Shown: piece by piece, positions 37,711 to 46,972 of the stretch
Numbering within the stretch: position 1 is the first letter of the stretch
Layout of the letters: each line of letters opens with the position of its first letter
Source: Planctomycetaceae bacterium
GTDB lineage: Bacteria; Planctomycetota; Planctomycetia; Pirellulales; Lacipirellulaceae
Assembly (NCBI GenBank): GCA_002702655.1
Contig: PABB01000024.1
Coordinates: forward strand, 1-64,000
Length of the DNA: 64,000 nt
Direction: 5' to 3'
Notes under the pieces: generated by a model
What the model was told of the DNA's origin: nothing
Seen by the model: only the letters and a program-made list of their open reading frames with translations
Databases searched by the model: none
Translations under genes and position numbers: made by a program

Positions 37711-38733
37711 ATGTCCGCCGACCTCACTCCGTTGATTCAACAGGTTTCCGCCGGGCAGGATCTGTCCCGAGCGGAGGCCACCGAGGCGCTGGGAGCCATG
37801 ATGAGCGGCGCCGTGGCCGAGGACCAAATCGCCGCCATGCTGCTGGCGCTGCGTGACAAAGGCGAGGCGGTCGCCGAGATCGCCGGCGCCGCCGCGGCCA
37901 TGCGCGAGCACATGACCCCCATCCGCAGTCGGCACGAGCGCCTGCTCGACACCTGCGGCACGGGCGGCGGCGGCAGCCAGACGTTCAACATCAGCACGAC
38001 CGCCGCGCTGGTGATCGCCGCCGCGGGCGTGCCGGTCGCTAAGCACGGCAATCGCAGCGTGACCAGCCGCAGCGGCTCGGCCGACGTGCTGGCGGCGCTG
38101 GGCGTGAACATCGAAGCCTCGCTGTCGCAGGTCGAGCGCTGCCTGGACGAACTGGGCGTTTGCTTTTGCTTCGCCCCGTTGATGCACCCCGCCATGCGAC
38201 ACGTGGGAGCCGTGCGAAAGCGGCTGGGAGTGCGGACCATCTTCAACATGCTGGGACCGTTGGCCAACCCCGCGGGCGCGTCGCATCAACTGCTGGGCGC
38301 GGGGCGGCCGGAGTTGAGAGCTCCTCTGGCCGCCGCGCTGGCTGAACTGGGAATCGAGCGGGCGCTGGTCGTCAGCGGCGACGACGGCCTGGGCGAGATC
38401 ACGTTGGCCGAGGAAACCAGCGCCACCGAGGTGATCGGCGACAAAACGAGCGACGCCACGCTCGCCCCCGAGATGTTCGGCCTGCAACGGCAGTCGCTGC
38501 AGTCCATCACCGTCGCCGACGCCGCCGAGAGCGCGGCAAGAATCCGCGGCGTGCTGGCCGGCGACCCTGGCGCGGCACGCGACATCGTGCTGCTCAATGC
38601 GGCCGCCGGCCTGGTCGTATTTGGCGCCTGCGACGATTACGCCGAGGCCGCCGCGCGGTGCGCAACTGTGATTGATCGCGGCGACGCCGCGAAACTGCTG
38701 GATCGACTGATCAAACTCTCCAACCAACAATAA
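37711..38733 (+). CDS. trpD: Anthranilate phosphoribosyltransferase
   Basis: A 340-aa enzyme of tryptophan synthesis that joins anthranilate to PRPP. It shows the PRPP loop DTCGTGGGG, KHGNRSVTSRSGSADVL, FAPLMHPAMRHV and RTIFNMLGPLANPA, all typical of TrpD. Length and start match the family. It stands alone; no other trp gene is next to it. The following MBL-fold gene starts 60 bp later on the same strand, so they may be co-transcribed. Confidence 0.97.
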   Translation: MSADLTPLIQQVSAGQDLSRAEATEALGAMMSGAVAEDQIAAMLLALRDKGEAVAEIAGAAAAMREHMTPIRSRHERLLDTCGTGGGGSQTFNISTTAALVIAAAGVPVAKHGNRSVTSRSGSADVLAALGVNIEASLSQVERCLDELGVCFCFAPLMHPAMRHVGAVRKRLGVRTIFNMLGPLANPAGASHQLLGAGRPELRAPLAAALAELGIERALVVSGDDGLGEITLAEETSATEVIGDKTSDATLAPEMFGLQRQSLQSITVADAAESAARIRGVLAGDPGAARDIVLLNAAAGLVVFGACDDYAEAAARCATVIDRGDAAKLLDRLIKLSNQQ

Positions 38734-38793
38734 CGGCTGCGACCCGGCCGCTCCCTGCCCCACAGCGCACACCCGCTCGCCGAGAACCGCCCC

Positions 38794-39597
38794 GTGCGAA
38801 CCCCCGTCAGTCGCGATATCACTGGAAAACTCGTGCTGTTGGGCACGGGCACCAGCGTGGGCGTCCCCGCCATTGGCTGCGGGTGCAACGTCTGCACGAG
38901 CGACGACCCGCGCAATCGCCGCACGCGTTGCGGAGTCATCCTGGGACTGCCGGAGGGAAACCTGCTGATCGACACGCCCCCCGACCTGCGCGAGCAACTG
39001 CTGCGCGAGCAGATCGGCATCGTGCACGGCGTGCTCTACACGCACGAACACGCCGACCACATCTTTGGCCTCGATGATTTGCGGTTGATGCAGTTTTACC
39101 TCGGCGGCCCCGTGCCGCTGTACTGCGAGCCCACGGTCGAAGATCGCATCCGCAAATCGTTCGACTACGCCTTCCGCAATCCGACGGGTCTGCACAGCGG
39201 AGCCGTGCCGCAACTCACGATACAGCGCATCGGCTTGGAGCCGTTCGAAGTCCTGGGGGCGCGCGTGACGCCAGTCCGTCTGCAACACGGGCCGCGGTTT
39301 GAAGTGTTGGGATTCCGCTTCGGCAACGTGGCCTATTGCACCGACGTCAGCGGCATCCCGGAGGAAAGCATGCAACGGCTGCGCGACCTGGACGTGCTGA
39401 TTCTCGATTGCTTGCGCCACGAGCCGCACGAGACGCACTTCGGGCTGCGGCAGTCGCTGGCCGTGATCGCCGAGTTGCGACCGCGGCGTGCGCTGCTGAC
39501 CCACGCGTCGCACGATCTGGACTACGCCGCGACCAACGCTCGGTTGCCCGCCGGGGTGGAAATGGCGTACGACGGCCAGGAAGTGCCGCTGGCGTAG
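38794..39597 (+). CDS. MBL-fold metallohydrolase (PhnP-like)
   Basis: A 267-aa metallo-beta-lactamase-fold protein of the PhnP/lipoate-type phosphodiesterase group. The metal motif is THEHADHI; further ligands are in QHGPRF, YCTDVSG and THASHD. The N-terminal GTGTSVGVPAIGCGC followed by NVC gives Cys residues that could bind an extra zinc, as in PhnP. It starts at a GTG. No phn genes are nearby, so a general cyclic-phosphodiesterase or housekeeping role is more likely than phosphonate use. It converges with the Prc-type protease gene. Confidence 0.88.
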   Translation: MRTPVSRDITGKLVLLGTGTSVGVPAIGCGCNVCTSDDPRNRRTRCGVILGLPEGNLLIDTPPDLREQLLREQIGIVHGVLYTHEHADHIFGLDDLRLMQFYLGGPVPLYCEPTVEDRIRKSFDYAFRNPTGLHSGAVPQLTIQRIGLEPFEVLGARVTPVRLQHGPRFEVLGFRFGNVAYCTDVSGIPEESMQRLRDLDVLILDCLRHEPHETHFGLRQSLAVIAELRPRRALLTHASHDLDYAATNARLPAGVEMAYDGQEVPLA

Positions 39598-39606
39598 CGG
39601 GCAAGC

Positions 39607-39627
39607 CCCCTCCCTCGGAGGGAGGGG
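39607..39627. repeat. Short palindrome after the MBL gene
   Basis: CCCCTCCCTC and GAGGGAGGGG are exact inverted arms around a single base. It lies 10 bp after the stop codon. No T-run follows; it could be part of a dispersed repeat. Confidence 0.75.
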
Positions 39628-39674
39628 CCAGGGGAGGGATGCAAGAAGCGACCCGTGCGCCGCAGACGCCCAAC

Positions 39675-39710
39675 AAAAAGCGGCCTCGGCGAGTCATCGC
39701 CGAGGCCGCT
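39675..39710 (-). terminator. Intrinsic terminator of the Prc-type protease gene
   Basis: A perfect 14-bp stem AGCGGCCTCGGCGA (39679-39692) and TCGCCGAGGCCGCT (39697-39710) with a four-base loop. On the minus strand it is followed by TTTTT (39679-39675). It ends transcription of the gene at 39763-41922. Confidence 0.92.
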
Positions 39711-39762
39711 GGATTGATCTCGCCAAGCCGCACGCGGTGCGACCGGTCCTTGTGGCTCCGCC

Positions 39763-41922
39763 TTACCGCTTCGCCAGTCGCTGGTCCTGCAACAGTTGCA
39801 GGTAGTCCAGGCAAATGGCCACGAGTTCTTCGTTATAGGGCTCGTCGGGGAAGATATCCTCGTCCGACGACTGCATGTCCTCGAACATGTCTTCCTTGTC
39901 TTTCTCTGTGTTCAGTTCCTTCCGCTCGGCCAGGAACTTCTCTCGGTTGAGCGTAATTGGCTCTTCCTTGCGCTCCATGTACCGGTCGATCGCGTTCTTC
40001 TCCGTCTCGAAATATTCCGAGCCGTCAACTCGCAATTGCGAGCGATTGCGAAGTTCTCCAATGAGCTGCGCGCTGGCCATGCGGTAGTTATCGCGCGGCA
40101 ACGGAAGTTGGCGATCAAACTCCAGCGCGAACTTCAGGTCCGACTCGCCGACGTCCCAATGAGTCGTGCGGCTGGGCAGTTCCACGTCGGAGACCACGCC
40201 CTGGTTTTGGGTGCTGTCGCCGCCCGGGCGGTAAAACTGCTGGATCGTCATCTTCAGCGCGCCAAAGTTCGGCGGGTTCAGCGGAGCGATCATCCGGCCC
40301 AACTCGTCGAGTTGCTGCACCGTGCCTTTGCCGTGCGTGGCGTGATCGCCCACGACAATGCCGCGACCGTAGTCCTGAATCGCACCGGCGAAAATCTCGC
40401 TGGCACTGGCGCTGAACTTGTTGATCACCACCACGAGCGGGCCGTCCCAGGTGGCCCCGGGGGTTTCGTCTCGCAGCGGTTTGATCCGGCCCTGAATGTC
40501 TTTGACCTGGACCACCGGGCCCTTGTCGATGAACAACCCGGTCGAGTCGATCGCCTCGGGCAGCGAGCCGCCGCCGTTGAACCGCAGATCGACCATCACC
40601 AGATCGACGCCTTGGCGCTTGAAGTCTTCCAGCAGCTCCTTCATATCGTGAGTGGTGCTGCGTCCCTCGCCGTCGTCGTGACCGCCCATCTTGCCCGTGT
40701 AGAAGCTGGGCAGATTGATGACGCCAATCCGCACCTCATCGCCATCGAGCATCGTGTGGTCAATCACCTGCGAGGTGGGCTGATTGCCGCTGGCATCGGC
40801 TGGCTGGGCAATCTCGCCGCCGCCCGGGGTCCGGGATATCACCTTGCCGCGCGCGGCGCTGTCCTTCAATTCGATCCGCGCCCGGGTGATCTCGTAAACT
40901 TTGATCTCGTTCGTCAAGGCCGTGCGGACTTCCAGTCGGACGACCGAATTGGGTTCGCCGCGGATCTGGGAAACCACGTCGTTGATCTTCATGTCGGCAA
41001 TGTCAGTGATCTGACCGCCGGGGCCCTGGCCGACGCCGGTAATCACGTCGTCGACCTGCAGGCGACCGTCCTTGTCGGCGGCGCCGCCGGGCACCAGGCT
41101 GCGAACGACCGTTTCGCCGTACTTCGATTCGAGCGTGGCGCCGATGCCGTTCAGCTCCAGCCGCATCTGAATCATGAAGTTTTGCAGATTATCCGGCGAC
41201 ATGTACGTGCTGTGCGGATCGAAGCTGGTCGTCACCGCAGTCAGGAACAGTTCCAACAGTTCGTCGTTGTCGGTCTGCTCCCACCGCTTGCCGATGCTGC
41301 GATAACGCTTGTGCAACCGTTCTTTGGCGTCAGCGTCTTCCACGTCGTCGGCGGTCTGCAGCAGCAAATCGAATTTGACCCGTTTGCGCCAGCGGTCGTC
41401 CGCCTCGGCGTCGTTGTGCACCCAGTCGAGATCCTCCGGATCGCGGACCATGGTTTCGTCGACCGTGAAGTCGTGGTTGGCGTCAATCCAAGCGTGGGCC
41501 CGTTCGATGCGCTGCGCAACGCGCTGCAGGAACACGTCGAAGATCCGCTTGGCGATCCGCACGTCGCCGGCGCGAAGGTAATCATCGATGCGGTCCTTCT
41601 CGAGCATGAACTTGTCGATGTCGGCCTGCGTGAAATACAGCTTCAGCGGATCGAGCATCTCCAGATACATCTCCATCGCCCGCTCGGAGATGGTGTCGTT
41701 AACGCGAATCCCCGACAGGTGCCGGCGATCCATGAGCGTCGAGACCAGCAAGGCAATCCGGCGATCGCGATCGCTCGGCTGCCCCGGACGGGCCTCGGTG
41801 CGAACAGCCGGCAGCAGACTGACCAGGCCGACCGCCAGCGTCAGAGCCCACAACATCAGACGACGGCGGGCCATCGGCGGACGGCAGGCAGGTGCGCTGG
41901 GGGCGGCAACGGAGCGGATCAT
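39763..41922 (-). CDS. C-terminal (tail-specific) processing protease
   Basis: A 719-aa Prc/Tsp-type S41 protease with signal peptide (MIRSVAAPSA...LMLWALTLAVGLVSLLP). It has an N-terminal helical domain (to about residue 235), a PDZ domain (GIGATLESKYGETVVRSLVP), and an S41 catalytic core with the Ser in NKFSASASEIFAGAIQDYGR and the Lys in THGKGTVQ. DUF3340-like sequence follows in the C-terminal part. The length is close to E. coli Prc (about 680 aa). The ATG at 41922 has a GGAGAG site upstream; a TTG at 41952 is less likely. It is predicted to degrade periplasmic proteins by their C-termini. Confidence 0.95.
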   Translation of the reverse strand: MIRSVAAPSAPACRPPMARRRLMLWALTLAVGLVSLLPAVRTEARPGQPSDRDRRIALLVSTLMDRRHLSGIRVNDTISERAMEMYLEMLDPLKLYFTQADIDKFMLEKDRIDDYLRAGDVRIAKRIFDVFLQRVAQRIERAHAWIDANHDFTVDETMVRDPEDLDWVHNDAEADDRWRKRVKFDLLLQTADDVEDADAKERLHKRYRSIGKRWEQTDNDELLELFLTAVTTSFDPHSTYMSPDNLQNFMIQMRLELNGIGATLESKYGETVVRSLVPGGAADKDGRLQVDDVITGVGQGPGGQITDIADMKINDVVSQIRGEPNSVVRLEVRTALTNEIKVYEITRARIELKDSAARGKVISRTPGGGEIAQPADASGNQPTSQVIDHTMLDGDEVRIGVINLPSFYTGKMGGHDDGEGRSTTHDMKELLEDFKRQGVDLVMVDLRFNGGGSLPEAIDSTGLFIDKGPVVQVKDIQGRIKPLRDETPGATWDGPLVVVINKFSASASEIFAGAIQDYGRGIVVGDHATHGKGTVQQLDELGRMIAPLNPPNFGALKMTIQQFYRPGGDSTQNQGVVSDVELPSRTTHWDVGESDLKFALEFDRQLPLPRDNYRMASAQLIGELRNRSQLRVDGSEYFETEKNAIDRYMERKEEPITLNREKFLAERKELNTEKDKEDMFEDMQSSDEDIFPDEPYNEELVAICLDYLQLLQDQRLAKR

Positions 41923-42263
41923 CGGGGCTCTCCAGGGGACGGCCGGGGGCAACGATCGCGGCGCAACGTCCTCGCAATCGAGGGCGGCAGCGGAGGTGTT
42001 CCGGCGAGAGGGGATTTCTCAAACCTGCGGCGCTGTGCTGGCGCCGTGGCGGAGTTTATCGAAAATACGCAACAGACCGCGCGACGGTTCGCACGGTCGC
42101 CCGGCGCGGGACGGTTTCCTCCCGGCGAGCGACGGTTAGATCGTAGACGACCGCCAAAACGGCGGCAAGGTCGACGCAATCGCTACGATTGCCCAACGTC
42201 AGCCGTGCCAGCAACTTGCGACGAGGCCGCGGCGCCGGCGCCCGGGCCCCGCTCGGGCGCCCC
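41923..42263. other. Intergenic region without a supported gene
   Basis: 341 bp between two minus-strand genes; it should hold the promoter of the protease gene. Several short direct repeats of GACGGTT occur between about 42095 and 42140. No reading frame here looks protein-like. Confidence 0.5.
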
Positions 42264-43250
42264 CTATGGCGAGCGGGACTCCCGCCGCTCGCGGCGCTGC
42301 TGCCGACGTTCCTGGCCAGGCCGCAGAGGGGGATCGGCCGGTTCGGCCCCATAGTCGATCGTCTCGGCGACGACCGTTTGCACCCGCCGGTCGTCGCTGT
42401 CCCAATCAGTGCTCCAGGCGGCGACCTGTCCCCCCGGCACCGCGGGACTGACGACGTCAATCTGCACCGTGCGGCCCTTGGGTCCCTCGATCGTCGTCCG
42501 CAGGCAGGCGCACAGCTGCACCGTTTCGCCCACGCGATACGGCATGCTGCCGGCAATCACTTCGGTGGTTTCGATCCGGTCGGGGGCCGCCTCGGCGTCG
42601 TCGGCCAACGTCAAACGCTGCCGCATCAGTACGTGCGGATACACCGCGGGCGAGAACCACAGCCGATCGCTGCGGCGGCGTCCCCCGTCGTCGTACTCCA
42701 GCAGCCAGACTTCGCAGTCGACCTGCCTGCCGTCGATCACCACGGCTTCGTCAGGCAACCGCTTCTGTGCGACCAGATTGCCCGGACCATCAAGCAACGG
42801 CGAAAAGGAGCTCTCCACCCACTCGCCTTCAATCACCCGGCCCAGGGCCGTGACGGAGGCGCGCGAGCGGATGACGTAGCGATCGCCAGCGACCGCTTCC
42901 AGCGTTTGCTCCTGCGTGGTGACGCCCTCGCTCGCGACCTCCCCCTGGGCGCCCAGCGTTTGCGAAGCGATCACCGTTTGCCGCCAAGCGCCGGGCGAGA
43001 ACCGCAACCAGGGATGGGTTGCCGCCGGGCGACGCAGCTCCGCGGGGTCGTCGTCTGCGGGCCCTGGCAGCACGGCCGGCTCGCTCGGCAGATCGGCCGC
43101 GCTTGCCACGACCGGCGTCGCCTCGACCGATTCGGCCGGTTGCTGCGCCGAAGCGCCCGGCGTCAGGCATGCGAACCACGCGGCTGCGGCAGCGCAATGA
43201 CGAGAGCGAGAACGATACAAGCGAACCATATGCGAAGACGAGGCGGCCAT
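42264..43250 (-). CDS. Exported protein of unknown function
   Basis: About 328 aa with a likely Sec signal (RSRHCAAAAAWFACLTPGASA-QQ). The mature part starts with a Pro/Glu/Ala linker, then a beta-rich domain (HPWLRFSPGAWRQTV, GDRYVIRSRASVTALGR, CEVWLLEYDDGGRRRSDRLW, PYRVGETVQLCACLRTTIEG) and an Arg/Gln-rich tail. I do not recognise the family; the layout resembles lipoprotein-sorting or outer-membrane associated beta domains. The start is uncertain: ATGs at 43319, 43250 and 43229 are all in frame. Confidence 0.7.
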   Translation of the reverse strand: MAASSSHMVRLYRSRSRHCAAAAAWFACLTPGASAQQPAESVEATPVVASAADLPSEPAVLPGPADDDPAELRRPAATHPWLRFSPGAWRQTVIASQTLGAQGEVASEGVTTQEQTLEAVAGDRYVIRSRASVTALGRVIEGEWVESSFSPLLDGPGNLVAQKRLPDEAVVIDGRQVDCEVWLLEYDDGGRRRSDRLWFSPAVYPHVLMRQRLTLADDAEAAPDRIETTEVIAGSMPYRVGETVQLCACLRTTIEGPKGRTVQIDVVSPAVPGGQVAAWSTDWDSDDRRVQTVVAETIDYGAEPADPPLRPGQERRQQRRERRESRSP

Positions 43251-43377
43251 GCTCGAAACGGGAACGGCGGACAGCCGAACATTGATGCGGCGGGAAGCGG
43301 CGACGGCCATGCGCCGCATCCGCTACCCGTCATGGTAAACAACTGCTAGCGGCGGTGAAACGCCCCCCTCGCCAGGA

Positions 43378-44670
43378 CTAGCCAGCTTGCTCGATCGCGG
43401 CCACCAGGTCCTGATCCCAGCGAGGAAACACGGACCGCAAATCCAGCAGCACGCAATCGCCCTCGACCAGGGCTGCAACCGGCCGCGGGGCATGCCGCAA
43501 GGCGCCGGCCAGTTCCTCGGCCGACCGATCCGCCGGCGACAGCGAAATCGCGACCGTGGGAGCGGTGAGCGACTGCCCGCCGCTGCAGCCCCAGACGCCG
43601 TTGCGTTGCACCACTTCGGCCGCGGCGACGGCGGTCGATTCCGCGATCAGTTGGACCAACCGATTGGCGCGCTGCGAGAGGTTGTCCAACGATGCCGACA
43701 GCAACTGCCACGAGGGCAACGCCAAGCAGGCCGCTTCCGCGTCCCCGCGACGCCCTTCCTGCAGCGTCGTCGCCAGTAGCGAGCAGGTCAGCCCGCTGGC
43801 CAGCAGCACTTCCAACAGCGGATGTGCCTGCAGCGGAGCCAGGTTCTCGGCACGCCCCACCACAATTCCGCACGGCGGGCCCGCGACCAGGCCCGCGCCG
43901 TCGGCGATCACCAGGTCGGCGCCGGCGGCCAAACGTTCGGGAATGCTGGCCAGAGGAGGCAGGTCGATGGCCGCCGGATCAAGCATGCCGGCCAGCGGCG
44001 CCAGATCGATGCGCACGCCGCACGACTGGGGCCAATTGCCAGGTACGCTGCGAAACGCGCTGAGCGCCGCCGCATAGCCCGCGTCCGCGCCGTCGCGCAC
44101 GTTGGCGAACACCACGCCCGCCCGAGCGCCGAGTTGGGGCCAGTCGAATCCGCCGTCGTCCGACCCCACGTCCTGGTGAGTCATGACGCCAATGCGACGC
44201 CCGGTCGCCACGGCCGAGCAGCTCAGCAGAAGTGCCGCATCAATGCTGCCGGCGATGACGGCAGAATACCCCGGGCAGCAACTCTGCACCGCGTCGACGG
44301 CGCGCTGCCGCGCGGCCGCCTCGTTCACGCCGTAGTCGCCGCCGGTTTGCACCAACGCTTGCAGCGCCGCGTCGGGTAGCGGCCCGGCGAGCGCGGAGCT
44401 GCCCGCCACCACGCCGGTGGCGTTGATCCAAGCCGCCCCGGGCGCCGGGTCGCCGAACACGCGGCGCGCAAACCGCTCGGCCAGTTGGCCCACGGACGGA
44501 ACGTCCCAGTTCTCGGTTCGCTTGGCAACCGACTCGCGCAGGTCGTCCAGGAAGTTCCCGGCGCGGTGCGCCAGGGTCGAACGGTTGATGCGTTCCACCA
44601 GCCCTTTCACGCGCGGGTGATCGAGCAGTTCCTGCACGGAGGGCAACGAAGGGAGTTGCGGCGGTTTCAT
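43378..44670 (-). CDS. SelA-like protein lacking the PLP lysine
   Basis: A 430-aa protein with the fold and order of L-seryl-tRNA(Sec) selenium transferase (SelA). The N-terminal domain LPSVQELLDHPRVKGLVERI and WINATGVVAGSSALAGPL correspond to SelA segments. The segment that holds the PLP lysine (SGDKLLGGPQAG in SelA) reads ADGAGLVAGPPCG, so the lysine is absent. The usual HTNLGRAPL after NATGVV is also changed. It is therefore probably not an active selenium transferase. No selB or selD is nearby. It may be a paralogue turned to another role. Confidence 0.75.
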   Translation of the reverse strand: MKPPQLPSLPSVQELLDHPRVKGLVERINRSTLAHRAGNFLDDLRESVAKRTENWDVPSVGQLAERFARRVFGDPAPGAAWINATGVVAGSSALAGPLPDAALQALVQTGGDYGVNEAAARQRAVDAVQSCCPGYSAVIAGSIDAALLLSCSAVATGRRIGVMTHQDVGSDDGGFDWPQLGARAGVVFANVRDGADAGYAAALSAFRSVPGNWPQSCGVRIDLAPLAGMLDPAAIDLPPLASIPERLAAGADLVIADGAGLVAGPPCGIVVGRAENLAPLQAHPLLEVLLASGLTCSLLATTLQEGRRGDAEAACLALPSWQLLSASLDNLSQRANRLVQLIAESTAVAAAEVVQRNGVWGCSGGQSLTAPTVAISLSPADRSAEELAGALRHAPRPVAALVEGDCVLLDLRSVFPRWDQDLVAAIEQAG

Positions 44671-44763
44671 CAATCGACGCCCCGGGGAGAGCTGCGGCCG
44701 CCCGTTGCGGCTGCGGGAAAGTGTTTCGCAGCCCGCAATTATGCCGCACCGCGCCGTCGATTG

Positions 44764-44982
44764 CTATTCGCTGCGCATCTCAATCCCCAAGTCCGCCGGC
44801 GAGGGGAATGGATCGTGCGACGCCAGTTTCGCCGTCTTGGCGTCGGCGCGCGACGACGCGAGCTCGCTCAATGGGTTGCCGGGCGCCCACGACTGGCAAC
44901 CCAAGCTGCAACACGCAATCAATGCGAACGCCGATGCGCGCACGCCAAGCCTAGCGAACCGGTTTCGAGAATTCTTGGGCAT
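44764..44982 (-). CDS. Small lipoprotein of unknown function
   Basis: A 72-aa protein with a lipoprotein signal (SAFALIACCSLGC, then QS) and a short polar mature part. A GGAGG site lies about 9 bases before the ATG on the coding strand. It is followed by the SelA-like gene on the same strand. No family was recognised. Confidence 0.65.
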   Translation of the reverse strand: MPKNSRNRFARLGVRASAFALIACCSLGCQSWAPGNPLSELASSRADAKTAKLASHDPFPSPADLGIEMRSE

Positions 44983-45018
44983 GAGAAGAGGCCTCCGCCG
45001 TGCGGCGCCGGCTCGCGA

Positions 45019-45483
45019 TCACTGCGGTCGCGGCTGGTTGACGAAGTCTGTCAACGGATTCGTGGAGGTGCGCGTCTCGGGCTCTTCGCTGATGAACATC
45101 CGCTGCAACAGCGAAGGCTGGTCGCGCGAAGCAACCCGCGCGTCCGGCTGCTTGTTGCGGCCGAAGCTCAGGATCTCCTTGGTGCCCTCCCACGCCTTTT
45201 TGGCGCCGTCTTTCACCTTGGCGGCGCTCGCCTTGACCGGCGCCAGCGCGTTGGTCGGCATTTTGGGCATTTCGATTTTCGGCATGCTGATCTTGGGCAG
45301 CGTCACCTTGGGGACCATCCAAGACAGCGGACCGCCGGACGACTCCTCGGCGGTGGGCGTCGGCGTCACGCCAGGTTGCACGGCGTTGCTGCCGGAGAGG
45401 CTTTCGTTGATGATTTGTCCCTGCGCCGACGCCGCAGCCAGCACGGCTGCCGCTACGACGAACATGCGAATTGACGATGTCAC
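45019..45483 (-). CDS. Exported protein of unknown function
   Basis: A 154-aa protein starting at a GTG (45483) with a strong RBS (GGGAGGA) 7 bases upstream. The signal peptide is MFVVAAAVLAAASA-QGQ. The mature part has a short repeat of Lys-x-Ser/Glu-Met-Pro-Lys (KISMPKIEMPK), a basic helical stretch (VKASAAKVKDGAKKAWEGTK) and a tail ending FVNQPRPQ. I do not recognise a family; the layout fits short planctomycete exported proteins. It lies 36 bp upstream of the small lipoprotein gene and is probably co-transcribed with it. Confidence 0.7.
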   Translation of the reverse strand: MTSSIRMFVVAAAVLAAASAQGQIINESLSGSNAVQPGVTPTPTAEESSGGPLSWMVPKVTLPKISMPKIEMPKMPTNALAPVKASAAKVKDGAKKAWEGTKEILSFGRNKQPDARVASRDQPSLLQRMFISEEPETRTSTNPLTDFVNQPRPQ

Positions 45484-45729
45484 GATTCGGTCCTCCCGAA
45501 AGAAACGACTCGGCGCACCGCAAGCGGCACGCCTGAAGGGGAGCGGGAGTCTTTCAAAACGAAGCGAACTGGTCCAGAGCGATGCGCCAGTCGCGGCCAA
45601 TGCGTTTTTTCGGGCTTCCGCGGCCCCGTTTGGCGTCGCTCGCTAGCGCTGCTACCATGCGCGTCGCAACCGCGAGGATCGCACGTTGCCAATTCAGCTT
45701 CCCTTCTTCGCCCCGTTCGAGACGCTTGC

Positions 45730-46551
45730 ATGTCCCAGCAGATTGGCAACCTTGGATTCCTTGGCGCGGGCCGCATGGCGACCGCTTTGGCCAGCGGCTG
45801 CGTTCAGGCAGGACTGGCCGCGCCGACCGCCATCCACGCCGCCGACCCGTACGAGGCCGCTCGCACTGGCTTCGCCGCTAAGATTCCCGGCGCCATTGTG
45901 GGCGACGACAACGCCGCGGTGCTCGCCGCCTGCGACGCAGTGGTGCTGGCCGTCAAGCCGCAGATGATGGCCGAGGTGCTCGCGGGCATCCGCGACCACG
46001 TCGAGCCCCGGCACGTGCTGGTGTCAATCGCCGCAGGGACGCCGCTGACCAAACTGGCGGCCGCGCTACCCGCCGAGACGCGGCTGGTGCGGGGGATGCC
46101 CAACACGCCCTGCCTGATCGGCGAGGGAGCCAGCTGCTACAGCCGCGGCGCCACGGCCACCGCGGACGACGCCGCGCTGGTCTGCCGGCTGCTGGAGAGC
46201 GTCGGCCTGGCCCGCGAGGTCGAGGAATCGCTGCTGGACGCGGTGACGGGGCTGAGCGGCTCGGGCCCGGCGTTCGTCTACACGGCCATCGAAGCCATGG
46301 CGGCCGGAGCGACCGCCGGAGGAATGCCCGCCGACTTGGCCCTCGAATTGGCCGCCGCCACCGCCCGGGGCGCCGCCGGCATGATCCGAGCCACGGGCTT
46401 GTCGCCCGAGGAGCTGCGCAACCAGGTGACCAGCCCGGGCGGCACCACGCTGGCCGGACTGGAGGCCCTGTCGGCGCGGCAGGGGGCCGCGGCGTTTCAA
46501 GCGGCCGTCGAGGCCGCCACGAATCGGTCGATTGAGTTGGGGCAATCGTGA
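45730..46551 (+). CDS. proC: Pyrroline-5-carboxylate reductase
   Basis: A 273-aa NAD(P)H-dependent enzyme, the last step of proline synthesis. It shows the N-terminal GFLGAGRMATAL dinucleotide fold, VVLAVKPQ, VRGMPNTPCLIGEG, and the C-terminal signature DAVTGLSGSGPAFVYTAIEAM with TSPGGTTLAGL. The length is typical. The next gene's frame overlaps the last codons, but its true start is probably 46632. Confidence 0.97.
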   Translation: MSQQIGNLGFLGAGRMATALASGCVQAGLAAPTAIHAADPYEAARTGFAAKIPGAIVGDDNAAVLAACDAVVLAVKPQMMAEVLAGIRDHVEPRHVLVSIAAGTPLTKLAAALPAETRLVRGMPNTPCLIGEGASCYSRGATATADDAALVCRLLESVGLAREVEESLLDAVTGLSGSGPAFVYTAIEAMAAGATAGGMPADLALELAAATARGAAGMIRATGLSPEELRNQVTSPGGTTLAGLEALSARQGAAAFQAAVEAATNRSIELGQS

Positions 46552-46631
46552 TAGAATACTTTGGGACGGCGCGCCAGCCGCCGCGCACTCCCGCGTTCGA
46601 TTCCTTGCCGCCTGTCCCGCCCGCCGCTTCC

Positions 46632-46889
46632 ATGAGCAACTTCGCCATCGTCGACGACAAATACGTGCCCCTGTACCGCATCATGTGGGTCGCCGCGACG
46701 CCCCACTTCTGCGGCGAGGAAGATTGCCAGCGCGAAGGCTACTACGAAGTGCGGCTTGAGCAGGGCGAGTCGCTGTGGGCCAACATGCAGGAGCGCGACG
46801 GCGTGCTCACGAGCCTGGACCACTGGCAGCAAGGAGTCGACTTGCCGCCGGAGGACGATGCCGAAGGCGACGGCGAGGGCTGGTCGTAA
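46632..46889 (+). CDS. Small conserved-looking protein of unknown function
   Basis: An 85-aa soluble protein starting MSNFAIVDDKYVPLYRIMWV, with two Cys (FCGEEDC) and an acidic C-terminus. There is no signal peptide. It lies between proC and another small acidic protein on the same strand. An ATG at 46548 overlaps proC and gives a Pro-rich leader; I prefer 46632. The function is unknown. Confidence 0.6.
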   Translation: MSNFAIVDDKYVPLYRIMWVAATPHFCGEEDCQREGYYEVRLEQGESLWANMQERDGVLTSLDHWQQGVDLPPEDDAEGDGEGWS

Positions 46890-46972
46890 CCGCCCCGCTG
46901 CGGCCACAGGCCAAACCATCAAACTGCGTACGACCGTTGCAGCGCGACGCCAGTCGTCAGGAGCGACTATTC

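Noticed and set aside
43378-44670. A working selenocysteine system
   Set aside because: The SelA-like protein lacks the catalytic lysine and no selB, selD or tRNA-Sec is visible.
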